From NCBI GenBank assembly GCA_021734805.1, contig JAIPIG010000009.1, positions 1-60,760 on the forward strand: a DNA stretch of 60,760 bases. The letters are read 5' to 3'. How positions within the stretch are numbered: the stretch's first letter is position 1; each line of letters starts with the position of its first letter. The notes under the pieces were generated by a model. It ran no database searches. It was not told where the DNA came from and saw only the letters and a program-made list of their open reading frames with translations. Positions 34,493 through 43,144 of the stretch are shown piece by piece. The translations under genes were made by a program, and so were the position numbers. Source of the DNA: Simkaniaceae bacterium (GTDB taxonomy: Bacteria; Chlamydiota; Chlamydiia; Chlamydiales; JACRBE01).

Positions 34493-35595
34493 AGAAGATT
34501 GCTTTTGTTCATGATTGGTTAGTTGCTAGCGCCGGGGCTGAAAAGGTATTAGAATCATTATGTGAGAGCTATTCGGGCGATCTCTTCACTCTTTTTTGTT
34601 CAAAAGAATGGGATAAAAAATGGAGTTTTCAACAACAGAAGTTTCAAACATCTTGGTTGGATTGTATTCCTTATATTGATAAAGCCTATCGCTACTTATT
34701 ATCATTTTTTCCACAAGCCATTCAGTCATTTGACTTAAATGAATACAATATTGTGGTGTCGTCTTCCCACTCAGTTGCCCATCATATTTTAACACATGCA
34801 GATCAATTACATATTTGTTATTGTCACACCCCCATGCGGTATGCATGGGATTTATACCACCAATATATCCATACGCTAAGTAACCCCTTAGCGAGAATCT
34901 ATGTCAAACGCGTTTTACATCGCATGCGACTCCTTGATTTTATAGCAGCCCAGCAAGTGGATTGTTTTATTGCAAATTCTTATACCACAGCTCGACGCAT
35001 AAAAAAAATATATCAAAGGGATGTGGATCTTGTCATTTATCCCCCTGTTGATATTGAAAATTTTCAACTTGTCAAAGAGAAAGAATCCTACTTTGTTACG
35101 CTATCTAGATTGGTCCCATATAAAAAAATCGATTTGATGATTGAGGCATTTCGTCGTTTGCCAAACGAACGACTTGTTGTCGTTGGAGATGGGCCTGAAA
35201 TGCGCCGACTGAAAGAAAAAGCCCCTTTAAATGTGGAGCTCATTGGATTTCAAAACACAACATCCTTACCGATGTTGCTTGGGCGCGCAAAGGCTTTTAT
35301 TTTCGCAGCTATTGAGGACTTTGGAATAGCGCCAATTGAAGCAATGGCATGTGGGACACCGGTTATTGCGCTCAATCAAGGGGGAACTAAAGAGACGGTT
35401 CAACACAATCAGACGGGAATCCATTTTCAAGAACAGAGTTCTCATTCGATTATGGACGCGATTCATCAGTTTAATCAAGAGCAAGACCGTTTCGATCCCG
35501 AAAGGATTCGATCCTATGCCACACAATTTTCAAAAGAGCGATTTCAAGAGGCGATTAGAAACTATATAGAAAAAAAATGGAGTGATTTTCAATGA
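34489..35595 (+). CDS. GT4 glycosyltransferase (WbaZ/mannosyltransferase-like)
   Basis: The protein has about 368 residues from the GTG at 34489, which overlaps the previous stop as GTGA; a TTG at 34477 is less likely. N-domain: AFVHDWLVASAGAEKVLESL; C-domain: LSRLVPYKKIDLMIEAFRRL, and EDFGIAPIEAMACGTPVIAL with the EX7E motif of GT4 retaining enzymes. With a ManC-like enzyme encoded next, a GDP-mannose donor is a reasonable guess. Confidence 0.87.
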   Translation: MKKIAFVHDWLVASAGAEKVLESLCESYSGDLFTLFCSKEWDKKWSFQQQKFQTSWLDCIPYIDKAYRYLLSFFPQAIQSFDLNEYNIVVSSSHSVAHHILTHADQLHICYCHTPMRYAWDLYHQYIHTLSNPLARIYVKRVLHRMRLLDFIAAQQVDCFIANSYTTARRIKKIYQRDVDLVIYPPVDIENFQLVKEKESYFVTLSRLVPYKKIDLMIEAFRRLPNERLVVVGDGPEMRRLKEKAPLNVELIGFQNTTSLPMLLGRAKAFIFAAIEDFGIAPIEAMACGTPVIALNQGGTKETVQHNQTGIHFQEQSSHSIMDAIHQFNQEQDRFDPERIRSYATQFSKERFQEAIRNYIEKKWSDFQ

Positions 35596-36590
35596 AAGTT
35601 GTGATCTTAGCCGGCGGAAAGGGGAGAAGGCTTTGGCCAATTTCCACTAGAGATTTCCCTAAAACACTTCATTCGTTAGGGGCTCAAAATCCATTGGTCA
35701 TTGAGACAATTCAAAGGTTTCAAAACTTGTCAATAGGGGCTGAAATTTACGTGCAAACAGGCCCGGATATTTCATTGCAAATGAGGCAATTACTCGATGA
35801 ATATGGATATCAAACCATTCCATTGATTATAGAGCCCTTTTCTAAAAATACCGCTTTTGCTGTTACGTTTGCGCTCAAAGAACTAAAAAAATCTTTTGGG
35901 CTTTGTGAAAGAGAGCCTATTCTTTTTTCCCCCTCCGATCATCAATTTGAATCGGATGATCCTTTAATTCATGCAATTTTAAATATAAAAAAAGATTTTG
36001 ATTCCGGGTGGATTTATCTATTTGGGCTACAACCCACATCACCCAAAGTGGAATATGGCTATATAGAAGTGGGGGAAAGATGCGAAAATGGGAGGTATAA
36101 GATCTCTCATTTTCATGAAAAACCACATTTAAATGAAGCTTCGAAATATGCCCTATCTCGTCGCCATTATTGGAATTCGGGCCTATTTTGCACTACTTTT
36201 GAAACACTACAAAATGAATGTGAAAGGCATGCGCCTGATTTCAAACATTACTTGGAAAATACATATGAAGCAGAATTATTGCCCAGCCTTTCTTTCGATC
36301 ATTTAATTTTGGAGAAGAGTATGCAATTAAGAATGATTCCAATTGATACGGAGTGGTGTGATATCGGATCATTTGATGCAATTTATGAAAGATGCAAAAA
36401 AGATGGGGATGATAATGTTTGCATCGGAAATATTCAATCTCAGAATTCTCATCGGAATCTCATCATTTCAAAATCAAAGCCTATTAAGATCATCGATGTC
36501 GATGATCTCATTGTAGCTGAATCTTCGGAGGGAATATGTATTATGAAGAGGGGGTCTTCACAAAAAAATCAAAATTTAAGCGAGACATGA
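35592..36590 (+). CDS. manC: Mannose-1-phosphate guanylyltransferase (ManC-like, single domain)
   Basis: This 332-residue nucleotidyltransferase makes GDP-mannose. The signature VILAGGKGRRLWPISTRDFP binds GTP, with PSDHQFESDD, EYGYIEVGE, HEKPHLNEA, WNSGLFC and WCDIGSFDAIYE in family order. It lacks the C-terminal phosphomannose-isomerase domain of bifunctional ManC enzymes. GGAGTG lies 8 bases before the ATG, and it overlaps the genes on both sides by 4 bases. Confidence 0.88.
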   Translation: MKVVILAGGKGRRLWPISTRDFPKTLHSLGAQNPLVIETIQRFQNLSIGAEIYVQTGPDISLQMRQLLDEYGYQTIPLIIEPFSKNTAFAVTFALKELKKSFGLCEREPILFSPSDHQFESDDPLIHAILNIKKDFDSGWIYLFGLQPTSPKVEYGYIEVGERCENGRYKISHFHEKPHLNEASKYALSRRHYWNSGLFCTTFETLQNECERHAPDFKHYLENTYEAELLPSLSFDHLILEKSMQLRMIPIDTEWCDIGSFDAIYERCKKDGDDNVCIGNIQSQNSHRNLIISKSKPIKIIDVDDLIVAESSEGICIMKRGSSQKNQNLSET

Positions 36591-37750
36591 AGATTAAATT
36601 ATCACGAAATGAGGTAAAGAGTTATGAGGATCCTTCGTATCTAAATCCTACTCCTCCGGCTTACTTCAGTATCATCGCCGGTTTATTTATTATCCTTATC
36701 TTGAGTTCCTTTGTCGATATTACGAGGAAGGGATATCTTCAAAAAGAAGATATTATTATTAATAATGTTACTGTACAAAAGGCGACGGATCCATCTATTG
36801 ATTATGACCAAATGTATCAACTCATTTCATCCTACTTGGATCGATTTGAGAGACCATTCACTCTGATTGAATTTGGAGCTTCTCAAGGGTATGTTTCTTT
36901 AAGATCTGCGTATGATTTTCCAAATAGTGTTTGTGTTATTTCGCTCGCCCTCCATCGTCATCAAGTTGTTTTTGAAGAGCATTTATATTCGATTTGTGAA
37001 GAAAATAACGCATGTGAAAATTTAATATTACTTGCTGAGCCGCTATCGCTTGATAAAATTTATCACCTCGCCGATTGTGAGCATTTTGATATTGCATTCT
37101 TGCCTCACATCATTGAAGATTATCAGAATCAATGGAAATCTTATCTCGAGGCGATATGTCGTTTGACATCGGCTGTGATCATTTCAATTCCTAAAGAAGG
37201 TTCATTTCCTCATTATTCAAAATATAAAAGAGATTTACTCGGATTTTTAAAATCAAGGCAAGCTGTTGAAATAGGTCAAAATTCAAATGGAGAGGTTTCT
37301 CTATTTATTCTCCATGCAAATCCCGAGTATTTAAAGCGGAAAAGTTGGGTCTTGCCGGAAATGGGTGAAAAATCGCATCGAATTATTTCAAATTTCGAAA
37401 CAAAATGGCTTATGAAAAAAGAGAGCGATATGAATGGTCAAAAACAAATGACCAATTGGGAGCCGGGGATAAATCTTATTACATTTAAAATGTTACGAGG
37501 GATTTATCCTGAAAAAGAAAAGTTAAAAAAGGAATTGAAACGACTTCAATCTATCTTTCACACGGATTGGATGATCAATAATATGATCATACAAGGGAAT
37601 TCTTTAATTTTAATTGACCATGATGATCCAAGGCGCGATCGGAATCCTAAAATCCATTGCTCAGATGAGCGATTAAAAAAGCATTGTGAGTTAATTGATC
37701 TAGATCATCCGGAAGAGATTAAGAAACGACTGCTGATAGGATTAGAATGA
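36587..37750 (+). CDS. Membrane-anchored methyltransferase-like protein of unknown family
   Basis: Started at ATG 36587 (ATGA overlap with manC), this 387-residue protein has one membrane segment (YFSIIAGLFIILILSSFVDI, about residues 26-45). It then has a Rossmann-like region with FTLIEFGASQGYVSLRSA, resembling SAM-methyltransferase motif I. The C-terminal part has WEPGINLITFKMLRGIYP, HTDWMINNMI and LILIDHDDPRRDR, which I do not recognise. It closes the wzx-GT9-GT4-manC run. The methyltransferase reading is tentative. Confidence 0.55.
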   Translation: MKIKLSRNEVKSYEDPSYLNPTPPAYFSIIAGLFIILILSSFVDITRKGYLQKEDIIINNVTVQKATDPSIDYDQMYQLISSYLDRFERPFTLIEFGASQGYVSLRSAYDFPNSVCVISLALHRHQVVFEEHLYSICEENNACENLILLAEPLSLDKIYHLADCEHFDIAFLPHIIEDYQNQWKSYLEAICRLTSAVIISIPKEGSFPHYSKYKRDLLGFLKSRQAVEIGQNSNGEVSLFILHANPEYLKRKSWVLPEMGEKSHRIISNFETKWLMKKESDMNGQKQMTNWEPGINLITFKMLRGIYPEKEKLKKELKRLQSIFHTDWMINNMIIQGNSLILIDHDDPRRDRNPKIHCSDERLKKHCELIDLDHPEEIKKRLLIGLE

Positions 37751-38812
37751 GAAGCTCCTTTTTTTGATAATCAAACAGTCATCTGCAAAAGTAGACTTTT
37801 GGCTTAGGCTGCTAAGGAAAAAAAAGATGGCCATCGTGGGAATATATAATATTGCGCCGTCGCTGATGGATAGAAAGAGATAAGTGATCAGTCCGCTCAA
37901 GATGGCTTGATGGATTTTTGAGTGCAATTTTTGAATGATCACTAATAGGATAGGCGTGAGAATTGCAACTAAAAAACTCAAGAGCCCAATGAGCCCCAAT
38001 TGATCTAAAATACCCAAGTAAATAATTTCCGCAATTCCATTGAATGGTTTTGCCGGTAGAAAGCTAAACTCCTGAAATGTCGCAAATTGAGCATCTCTTC
38101 CTCCCATGGTTGAATCGATTAAAAATGCATTCGTATTTTCGAGAAGTCGATTGAGAAGATAAATAGCGCCTCCTTCAATCCCCATTGCAATAGGAATAGC
38201 CACCCAATCTTTGAATGAACGTTTTTTCATATAAAACAATCTGAGTGATTCGGAAAAGAGAAGCCCAAACCAAACTGTTCTAGAAAGAGTCAAGAGAAGG
38301 GAGAGTTTTACAAGAGATCGTTTTAGAAAAGATCCCTCAATGATCATGTATAAGGGGAGGAGCATGAGGAGACAAATGCCATATAAATTTCCATTGTTGT
38401 ATGTGGAAATTAACTTAAAAATCCCTCCTCGATCGATACATTTTGCCTCTTCTAAAGTTCCCAGATCCTGAAGATTAATTGTTAAAAAGGGGATTTCAAT
38501 AAATTTCCCGGTTAAGTGCTTGTATGAGAATAAAAAAATCCCATAAACGGCAATCAAAAAAATAGATCTCGATAGATAGTTCAGCAAGATCTGCCAATCG
38601 AGGTCCTCGAGGATATCAGAAAAAGCAAAGTAAAAGCCAAAAGGGAGAATAAAAAAGCTCATTAAAAATGCAATTGTAAATCCCATATTTTGCGTTCCAA
38701 ATTGGAAGAGGGAGAGAATGAAAATGGATTGGAAGGGGAGAAGCGCAAATAAACACAATAAGCGCTCAAAGCGGATCGAATAGGATTTTCGAACAAGAGC
38801 AAAAACAATCAA
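37742..38812 (-). CDS. O-antigen polymerase/ligase-like membrane protein, N-terminus uncertain
   Basis: The called part has 356 residues with about 9 membrane segments and a large loop with STYNNGNLYGICLLMLL and LTLSRTVWFGLLFSES, matching Wzy/WaaL architecture. The TTG at 38812 is the first usual start codon in frame. The same frame stays open another 44 codons up to 38944 and encodes a credible further segment (YVSFFITLTFILVFPKGG), with no ATG, GTG or TTG. The 3' end overlaps the convergent gene by 9 bases. Confidence 0.7.
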   Translation of the reverse strand: MIVFALVRKSYSIRFERLLCLFALLPFQSIFILSLFQFGTQNMGFTIAFLMSFFILPFGFYFAFSDILEDLDWQILLNYLSRSIFLIAVYGIFLFSYKHLTGKFIEIPFLTINLQDLGTLEEAKCIDRGGIFKLISTYNNGNLYGICLLMLLPLYMIIEGSFLKRSLVKLSLLLTLSRTVWFGLLFSESLRLFYMKKRSFKDWVAIPIAMGIEGGAIYLLNRLLENTNAFLIDSTMGGRDAQFATFQEFSFLPAKPFNGIAEIIYLGILDQLGLIGLLSFLVAILTPILLVIIQKLHSKIHQAILSGLITYLFLSISDGAILYIPTMAIFFFLSSLSQKSTFADDCLIIKKRSFSF

Positions 38813-38959
38813 TAACCCTAAGAGAAGATACCCCCATGTGATGGGGATATCTTGGATTTTGATTCCCCCTTTAGGAAAAACAAGAATAAATGTAAGGGTA
38901 ATAAAGAATGATACATATCGAAAATAGCTATAGATGGGATAACCTCACAACTCAGGTTA

Positions 38960-41488
38960 TTATTCAATGTGATTTGAAATCACACGAGCTAACTTCATCA
39001 TGTCTAAGGATTCTTTAGATCCAAAAAGTTTTTCCAGTTTTTCATCCGGAACGATGAGACGTCTATTTTTTTTGTCCTGAAGGTCATGCTTTTTAATATA
39101 TTCCCATAGTTTTTTAGTAATATCGCCGCGGGTCATTTCTTCTGCATTGACGATTTCAGATAAGATAGCACTCAATTTATATAGCGGTTGAGCTCTTCCT
39201 TTCGCTGATTTGACTGTTTTACCCGATTGAGCCCGTGATTTTTTAGCCGGGGCAGGAGTTCTAGGGTGATTTGCGAATTTTTCTAGAATTTCCTTAACTT
39301 CGTTCCCGATCACATCACAGGAAGGATAGGTTGAACATGCATAAAAAGGTTTCCCAAACCGAGAGCGTTTTTGGACTAATCTTCCGGGACAACCCGTTGC
39401 CGGGCAGGCGGGAAGTTGTTCAGGGTGGAATTCACCTTTTTTGGGGATGTTGACAATTCCATTGCACTTTGGATATTTTTCACACCCAAAGAAAACTCCA
39501 AATTTACCGGCTCTGACTCGCATTTTGCCACCGCATTTTGGACAGGGCTGATCCCAATCAAAATCATCAATGTAATCATCTTTATTGAGCTCAAGTTCTT
39601 CAAGTGGAGCGGTATAATCGCAGTCGGGATATTTAGAACATCCATAAAAATATTTTTTGCGCGCCCAAATCTTCTCAAGATGATGGCCACATTTAGGACA
39701 AGGTTTGCTTGTTGGAATGCGCGGAACATGCGCCTCTTTTTCCGCTATTTCGACTTCAGGAATAAAGTTATTCCAAAAAGTCTCAATATAGTTTTTCCAA
39801 TCGCGATCGCCTTCTGCAATTTTATCCAGCTTGTCTTCCATCTGAGCTGTAAAGGTAATATCCATAATGCGATTGAAATTTTGTTCCAGCATCGCACAAA
39901 TAATAAAGCCGAGTTCAGTTGGTTTAAGAGTATTTTTTTCTTTAGCCGTGTACTCTTTACTTTGGATTTTATTCATGATCGTCGCGTAAGTAGAGGGACG
40001 ACCGATTCCTGATTTTTCGAGTTCTTTGACAAGTGAAGCTTCAGTGAATCGTGCCGGTGGACGAGTGAATGCCTGAGAAATTTGCGTTTCAATGAGATGT
40101 AGAGGGTCATTTTCCTCTAAATCAGGTAATAATTTATCTCTCTCATCTGCTTGAGCATCTTGATCGAGATCACTTTTCTCTTCATATAAAACTAGGAAAC
40201 CCTGGAACTTAATGACCGAACCGTGTGCTCTTAATGCTAAGTCTTGATCAGTATTGATATGACAAGTGACGGTATCATAAATGGCAGAGGTCATTTGTGA
40301 GGCAAGAAGGCGTTTCCAAATCAGATCATAAATTTTAAATTGATCACTTGTGAGGCGATTTTTAATGCTTTCAGGTGTGTGGTGAATATTTGAAGGGCGG
40401 ATTGCTTCATGGGCATCTTGGGCTGATTTTTTAGTTGAATAAGAAGGGGGCGATGGGGGTAGAAAATCCCTGCCGTACTCCTTCAAAATATAATCCCCGG
40501 CTTCTTTTTGCGCTTCAGGCGCAATGCGAACAGAGTCGGTTCTCATATATGTAATCAAACCCTCATAACTTCCTCCACCTAAATCAACCCCTTCATAAAG
40601 ACTCTGAGCAATACCCATTGTTCTAGATGCAGCAAATCCATAGTGGCGTGCGGCTTCCTGTTGGAGTGTTGAGGTGATAAAAGGTGCAACCGGGTGACGT
40701 TTCTTTTCCTTTTTTTCGAGCTTTTCAACATAGAAATGAGCTTTTTTGAGCCTGGATTCAATGGATTCGGCAGTAGTTTGATTGGAAATAAGGTAATATT
40801 CTTTCCCTTCAATTTGCTCTTTTTCTACTTTTTTCCCATCAACACTATATAAGCTACTTTGAAAGGGGCGCAATGATTGATTTTTTTGCAAAGTTGCATA
40901 AATATTCCAGTATTCAACAGGGACAAAAGCCATGATTTCTTTTTCACGATCAACCACTAATTTAAGTGCAACGGATTGAACACGGCCTGCAGAGAGAAAG
41001 CCATCCCTTCCCCTTTGGATCTTTCTATGAAGAATAGGCGATATTTTATAACCAACGATGCGATCGAGCAGTCGGCGTGCTTGTTGGGCATTGACTAAAT
41101 TGATATCAATATCTCTTGGATGTTTCAGTGCTCCAACGACAGCATCTTTAGTGATCGAGTTGAATGTAACCCGCATGATTTTAGTTGATTTGGGTAGAAT
41201 TTGTGCAATATGCCAGGCAATTGCTTCTCCTTCTCTATCGGGATCGGGGGCTAAGTAAACAATGTCGACATCTTTAGCGAGTTTTTTTAAATTCGATATG
41301 ACATCCTTTTTATCCGGAAGGATTTCATATTCGGGCTCAAATCCATTTTCAACATTAATTCCAAATTTTTTTGCGGGAAGATCTCTTACATGGCCCACCG
41401 ATGAGGCAAAAACATATTGGCTCCCTAAAAATTTTTTTAGAGTTTTAATTTTTGTAGGAGATTCGACTATGACAAGAGCTTTATTCAT
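38960..41488 (-). CDS. topA: DNA topoisomerase I with C-terminal SWIB domain (chlamydial type)
   Basis: This 842-residue enzyme relaxes negative supercoils. The Toprim start ALVIVESPTKIKTLKKFLG, PDPDREGEAIAWHI, and the catalytic Tyr314 in LITYMRTDSVRI are present. Three zinc-ribbon repeats follow (CPKCGHHLEKIW, CPKCGGKMRVRAG, CPATGCPGRLV). The last 80 residues form a SWIB domain (YKLSAILSEIVNAEEMTRGD, LFGSKESLDMMKLARVISNH), a eukaryote-type chromatin domain that chlamydiae fuse to TopA. Confidence 0.97.
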   Translation of the reverse strand: MNKALVIVESPTKIKTLKKFLGSQYVFASSVGHVRDLPAKKFGINVENGFEPEYEILPDKKDVISNLKKLAKDVDIVYLAPDPDREGEAIAWHIAQILPKSTKIMRVTFNSITKDAVVGALKHPRDIDINLVNAQQARRLLDRIVGYKISPILHRKIQRGRDGFLSAGRVQSVALKLVVDREKEIMAFVPVEYWNIYATLQKNQSLRPFQSSLYSVDGKKVEKEQIEGKEYYLISNQTTAESIESRLKKAHFYVEKLEKKEKKRHPVAPFITSTLQQEAARHYGFAASRTMGIAQSLYEGVDLGGGSYEGLITYMRTDSVRIAPEAQKEAGDYILKEYGRDFLPPSPPSYSTKKSAQDAHEAIRPSNIHHTPESIKNRLTSDQFKIYDLIWKRLLASQMTSAIYDTVTCHINTDQDLALRAHGSVIKFQGFLVLYEEKSDLDQDAQADERDKLLPDLEENDPLHLIETQISQAFTRPPARFTEASLVKELEKSGIGRPSTYATIMNKIQSKEYTAKEKNTLKPTELGFIICAMLEQNFNRIMDITFTAQMEDKLDKIAEGDRDWKNYIETFWNNFIPEVEIAEKEAHVPRIPTSKPCPKCGHHLEKIWARKKYFYGCSKYPDCDYTAPLEELELNKDDYIDDFDWDQPCPKCGGKMRVRAGKFGVFFGCEKYPKCNGIVNIPKKGEFHPEQLPACPATGCPGRLVQKRSRFGKPFYACSTYPSCDVIGNEVKEILEKFANHPRTPAPAKKSRAQSGKTVKSAKGRAQPLYKLSAILSEIVNAEEMTRGDITKKLWEYIKKHDLQDKKNRRLIVPDEKLEKLFGSKESLDMMKLARVISNHIE

Positions 41489-41888
41489 CGTACCGAATGG
41501 CTGTTCTTTATTTTAGGGAGATGACCGACTTGTAGGATAAATACATAAAAAAAGCATGCATTTTTTATATTTTCTATCTAAAGAGACGCATTACAGGGTC
41601 TCTTATTCTTACAACTTAGTATCATTCCTGTAAAAAAGATGGTTTTCAGGAAGTGACGAGTGCCTAATTGATAAGTGATCTCAGTACCGGATAAAATTAG
41701 ATTTTCTAATCAAATTAGGACGTCTGCATTTAAATTTGTTTAAGTTTAACAAAAATAAAAAATTTTTATCAAATCATTTATAAATAAATGCTTATAAAAT
41801 CTATACCGGGAGTGATTCAAGAGTTGTAACTTTTTAAAAAATTCCCTCCACAAGTAAAGGAGATTTTTTAGAAAGTTGCAAAGTCGAG
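41489..41888. other. 400-base intergenic region upstream of topA
   Basis: No gene is seen. A small inverted repeat AAGAGAC/GTCTCTT (41581-41587/41598-41604) is followed by ATTCTT. 41605-41800 is very AT-rich with no clear structure. 41801-41892 is a repeat composite listed separately. The topA promoter must lie near 41500-41580 but no convincing pair of boxes was found. Confidence 0.5.
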
Positions 41889-41892
41889 TTAA
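41801..41892. repeat. Composite repeat: family C left end (C2), family A-like hairpin, family B right arm (B6)
   Basis: CTATACCGGGAGTGATTCAA is a family C end. CCCTCCACAAGTAAAGGAGA followed by T-rich sequence resembles the family A head hairpin. GAAAGTTGCAAAGTCGAG is the family B right arm. The flanks also pair (TGTAACTTTTTAAAAAAT with ATTTTTTAGAAAGTTGCA). It ends inside the last codons of the GT4 gene at 41889. Confidence 0.6.
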
Positions 41893-43010
41893 AAGGAAAA
41901 TGCCGCTAAAAAATCTTTTGCTACATCTATATAGGTACGTCGATAAATCGGATGATTGGAAATAGGATATTTGGTCCCTAATTTTTTGTTTATTAGTGTC
42001 TCAAGTCCTTTAATATTAGTCGGTTCTATGTATTCAATGCGGTCGTCAAGGGTATAGAGGTCATCCTCTAAAAAATAGTCCTTTAATGTAGACCATTCGG
42101 TGGCGATTGTTGGAATGCCGAGTCCGGCGCTTTCTAGAGTTGTGAAACCGGGGAGTTCATAAAAAGCGGGGTGAAGGTTTAATGCGGCGTGTTGATAGGC
42201 GCTCATTAATAGTTGAGTTGAAAGGGGGGCTTTTAAAGAAATGATATGTAGATTAGGTGTTTTTAATGAAGGGAGATTCATTGAAAGGATGATAACCGGG
42301 GATCGTCTCGTTTGCTTTGCCAGTTCAATACAGGTATTTGCATAGGACTTATTATTTTCAAATAGATGCGTTGCAACTAAAACAAGCGGATAGGCGATAT
42401 CGCGTGTTGCTAATATGGAGGCAATTTGGTTTTTTCGGGGCTCAAGGCGACCGACCTGAAGAATATAGGATTGTTGATCCAAAGAGCAAAATGAAGGGAA
42501 ATTTTCTGAAAATTGATTGAGTATCTGGCCGGGTGACCAAGGAATGACATGGATATGATGATGGGGTTGTTTTTTTAAAATGGACCTTTTTTCGCTGACT
42601 GAATTGACAAAAATGGAATTCGCAGCAGCAAGAGCGGGCTGATTGATTTGATTGTGATCATAAATGGGGAAATGAAATTTTTTGCAATAGGATTCAAAGG
42701 GCATATTTATTTGCAGGGCATGGTATGTAAAAAAGGCCATCGAGTGCCTCAAATACAATTCCGTATCTTCATAAAAGGGGATTAAATGAAAGGGTTTATT
42801 GAGTAGTGTGAGCACTTGTAATTTTGCATTGAGATTGAGATAGACATTACTAAGAAATACGATATCTGCTTCAATGACTTCAGATATATTTTCCGATATT
42901 GTGACCTCATGCTTAAGGTCACTAAGTCCCATAGCAATTTGCTTGATGGCAATCTGATCGCCTAGACCGGAAGAAGGAGGGGAAAGGGGGGCGAAAAAAT
43001 GAAATCTCAT
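41889..43010 (-). CDS. GT4 glycosyltransferase
   Basis: This 373-residue GT-B enzyme opens with FHFFAPLSPPSSGLGDQIAIKQI. It has YILQVGRLEPRKNQIASIL at the C-domain start and HPAFYELPGFTTLESAGLGIPTIATEW carrying the EX7E motif. It has no signal peptide, unlike many neighbours, so it is cytoplasmic. It is divergent from the GT2-GT32 operon. Donor and acceptor are unknown. Its last few codons come from repeat B6. Confidence 0.85.
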   Translation of the reverse strand: MRFHFFAPLSPPSSGLGDQIAIKQIAMGLSDLKHEVTISENISEVIEADIVFLSNVYLNLNAKLQVLTLLNKPFHLIPFYEDTELYLRHSMAFFTYHALQINMPFESYCKKFHFPIYDHNQINQPALAAANSIFVNSVSEKRSILKKQPHHHIHVIPWSPGQILNQFSENFPSFCSLDQQSYILQVGRLEPRKNQIASILATRDIAYPLVLVATHLFENNKSYANTCIELAKQTRRSPVIILSMNLPSLKTPNLHIISLKAPLSTQLLMSAYQHAALNLHPAFYELPGFTTLESAGLGIPTIATEWSTLKDYFLEDDLYTLDDRIEYIEPTNIKGLETLINKKLGTKYPISNHPIYRRTYIDVAKDFLAAFSF

Positions 43011-43068
43011 AAAATATGTTATACCCTGTATTTTGGATTTATCTCGAGATTTTCCGGACTACCTAACT

Positions 43069-43120
43069 TAAGTTATATTGCTCGTGATTCAAGAGTTGTT
43101 TTTTTTATTTTTCACTTCTA
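43069..43120. repeat. Family C repeat fragment, copy C4
   Basis: AGTTATATTGCTCGTGATTC and AAGAGTTGTTTTTTTT reproduce the left arm of copy C1 nearly base for base. No right arm is seen, so this is a half unit. It lies directly upstream of the GT2-GT32 operon and may contain or disturb its promoter. Confidence 0.55.
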
Positions 43121-43144
43121 TTATAGTGGCATAGATCAAAAATT

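Noticed and set aside
39416-40012. 198-codon plus-strand open frame opposite topA
   Set aside because: Antisense shadow of topA zinc-ribbon coding sequence; Phe-rich composition and no motif.
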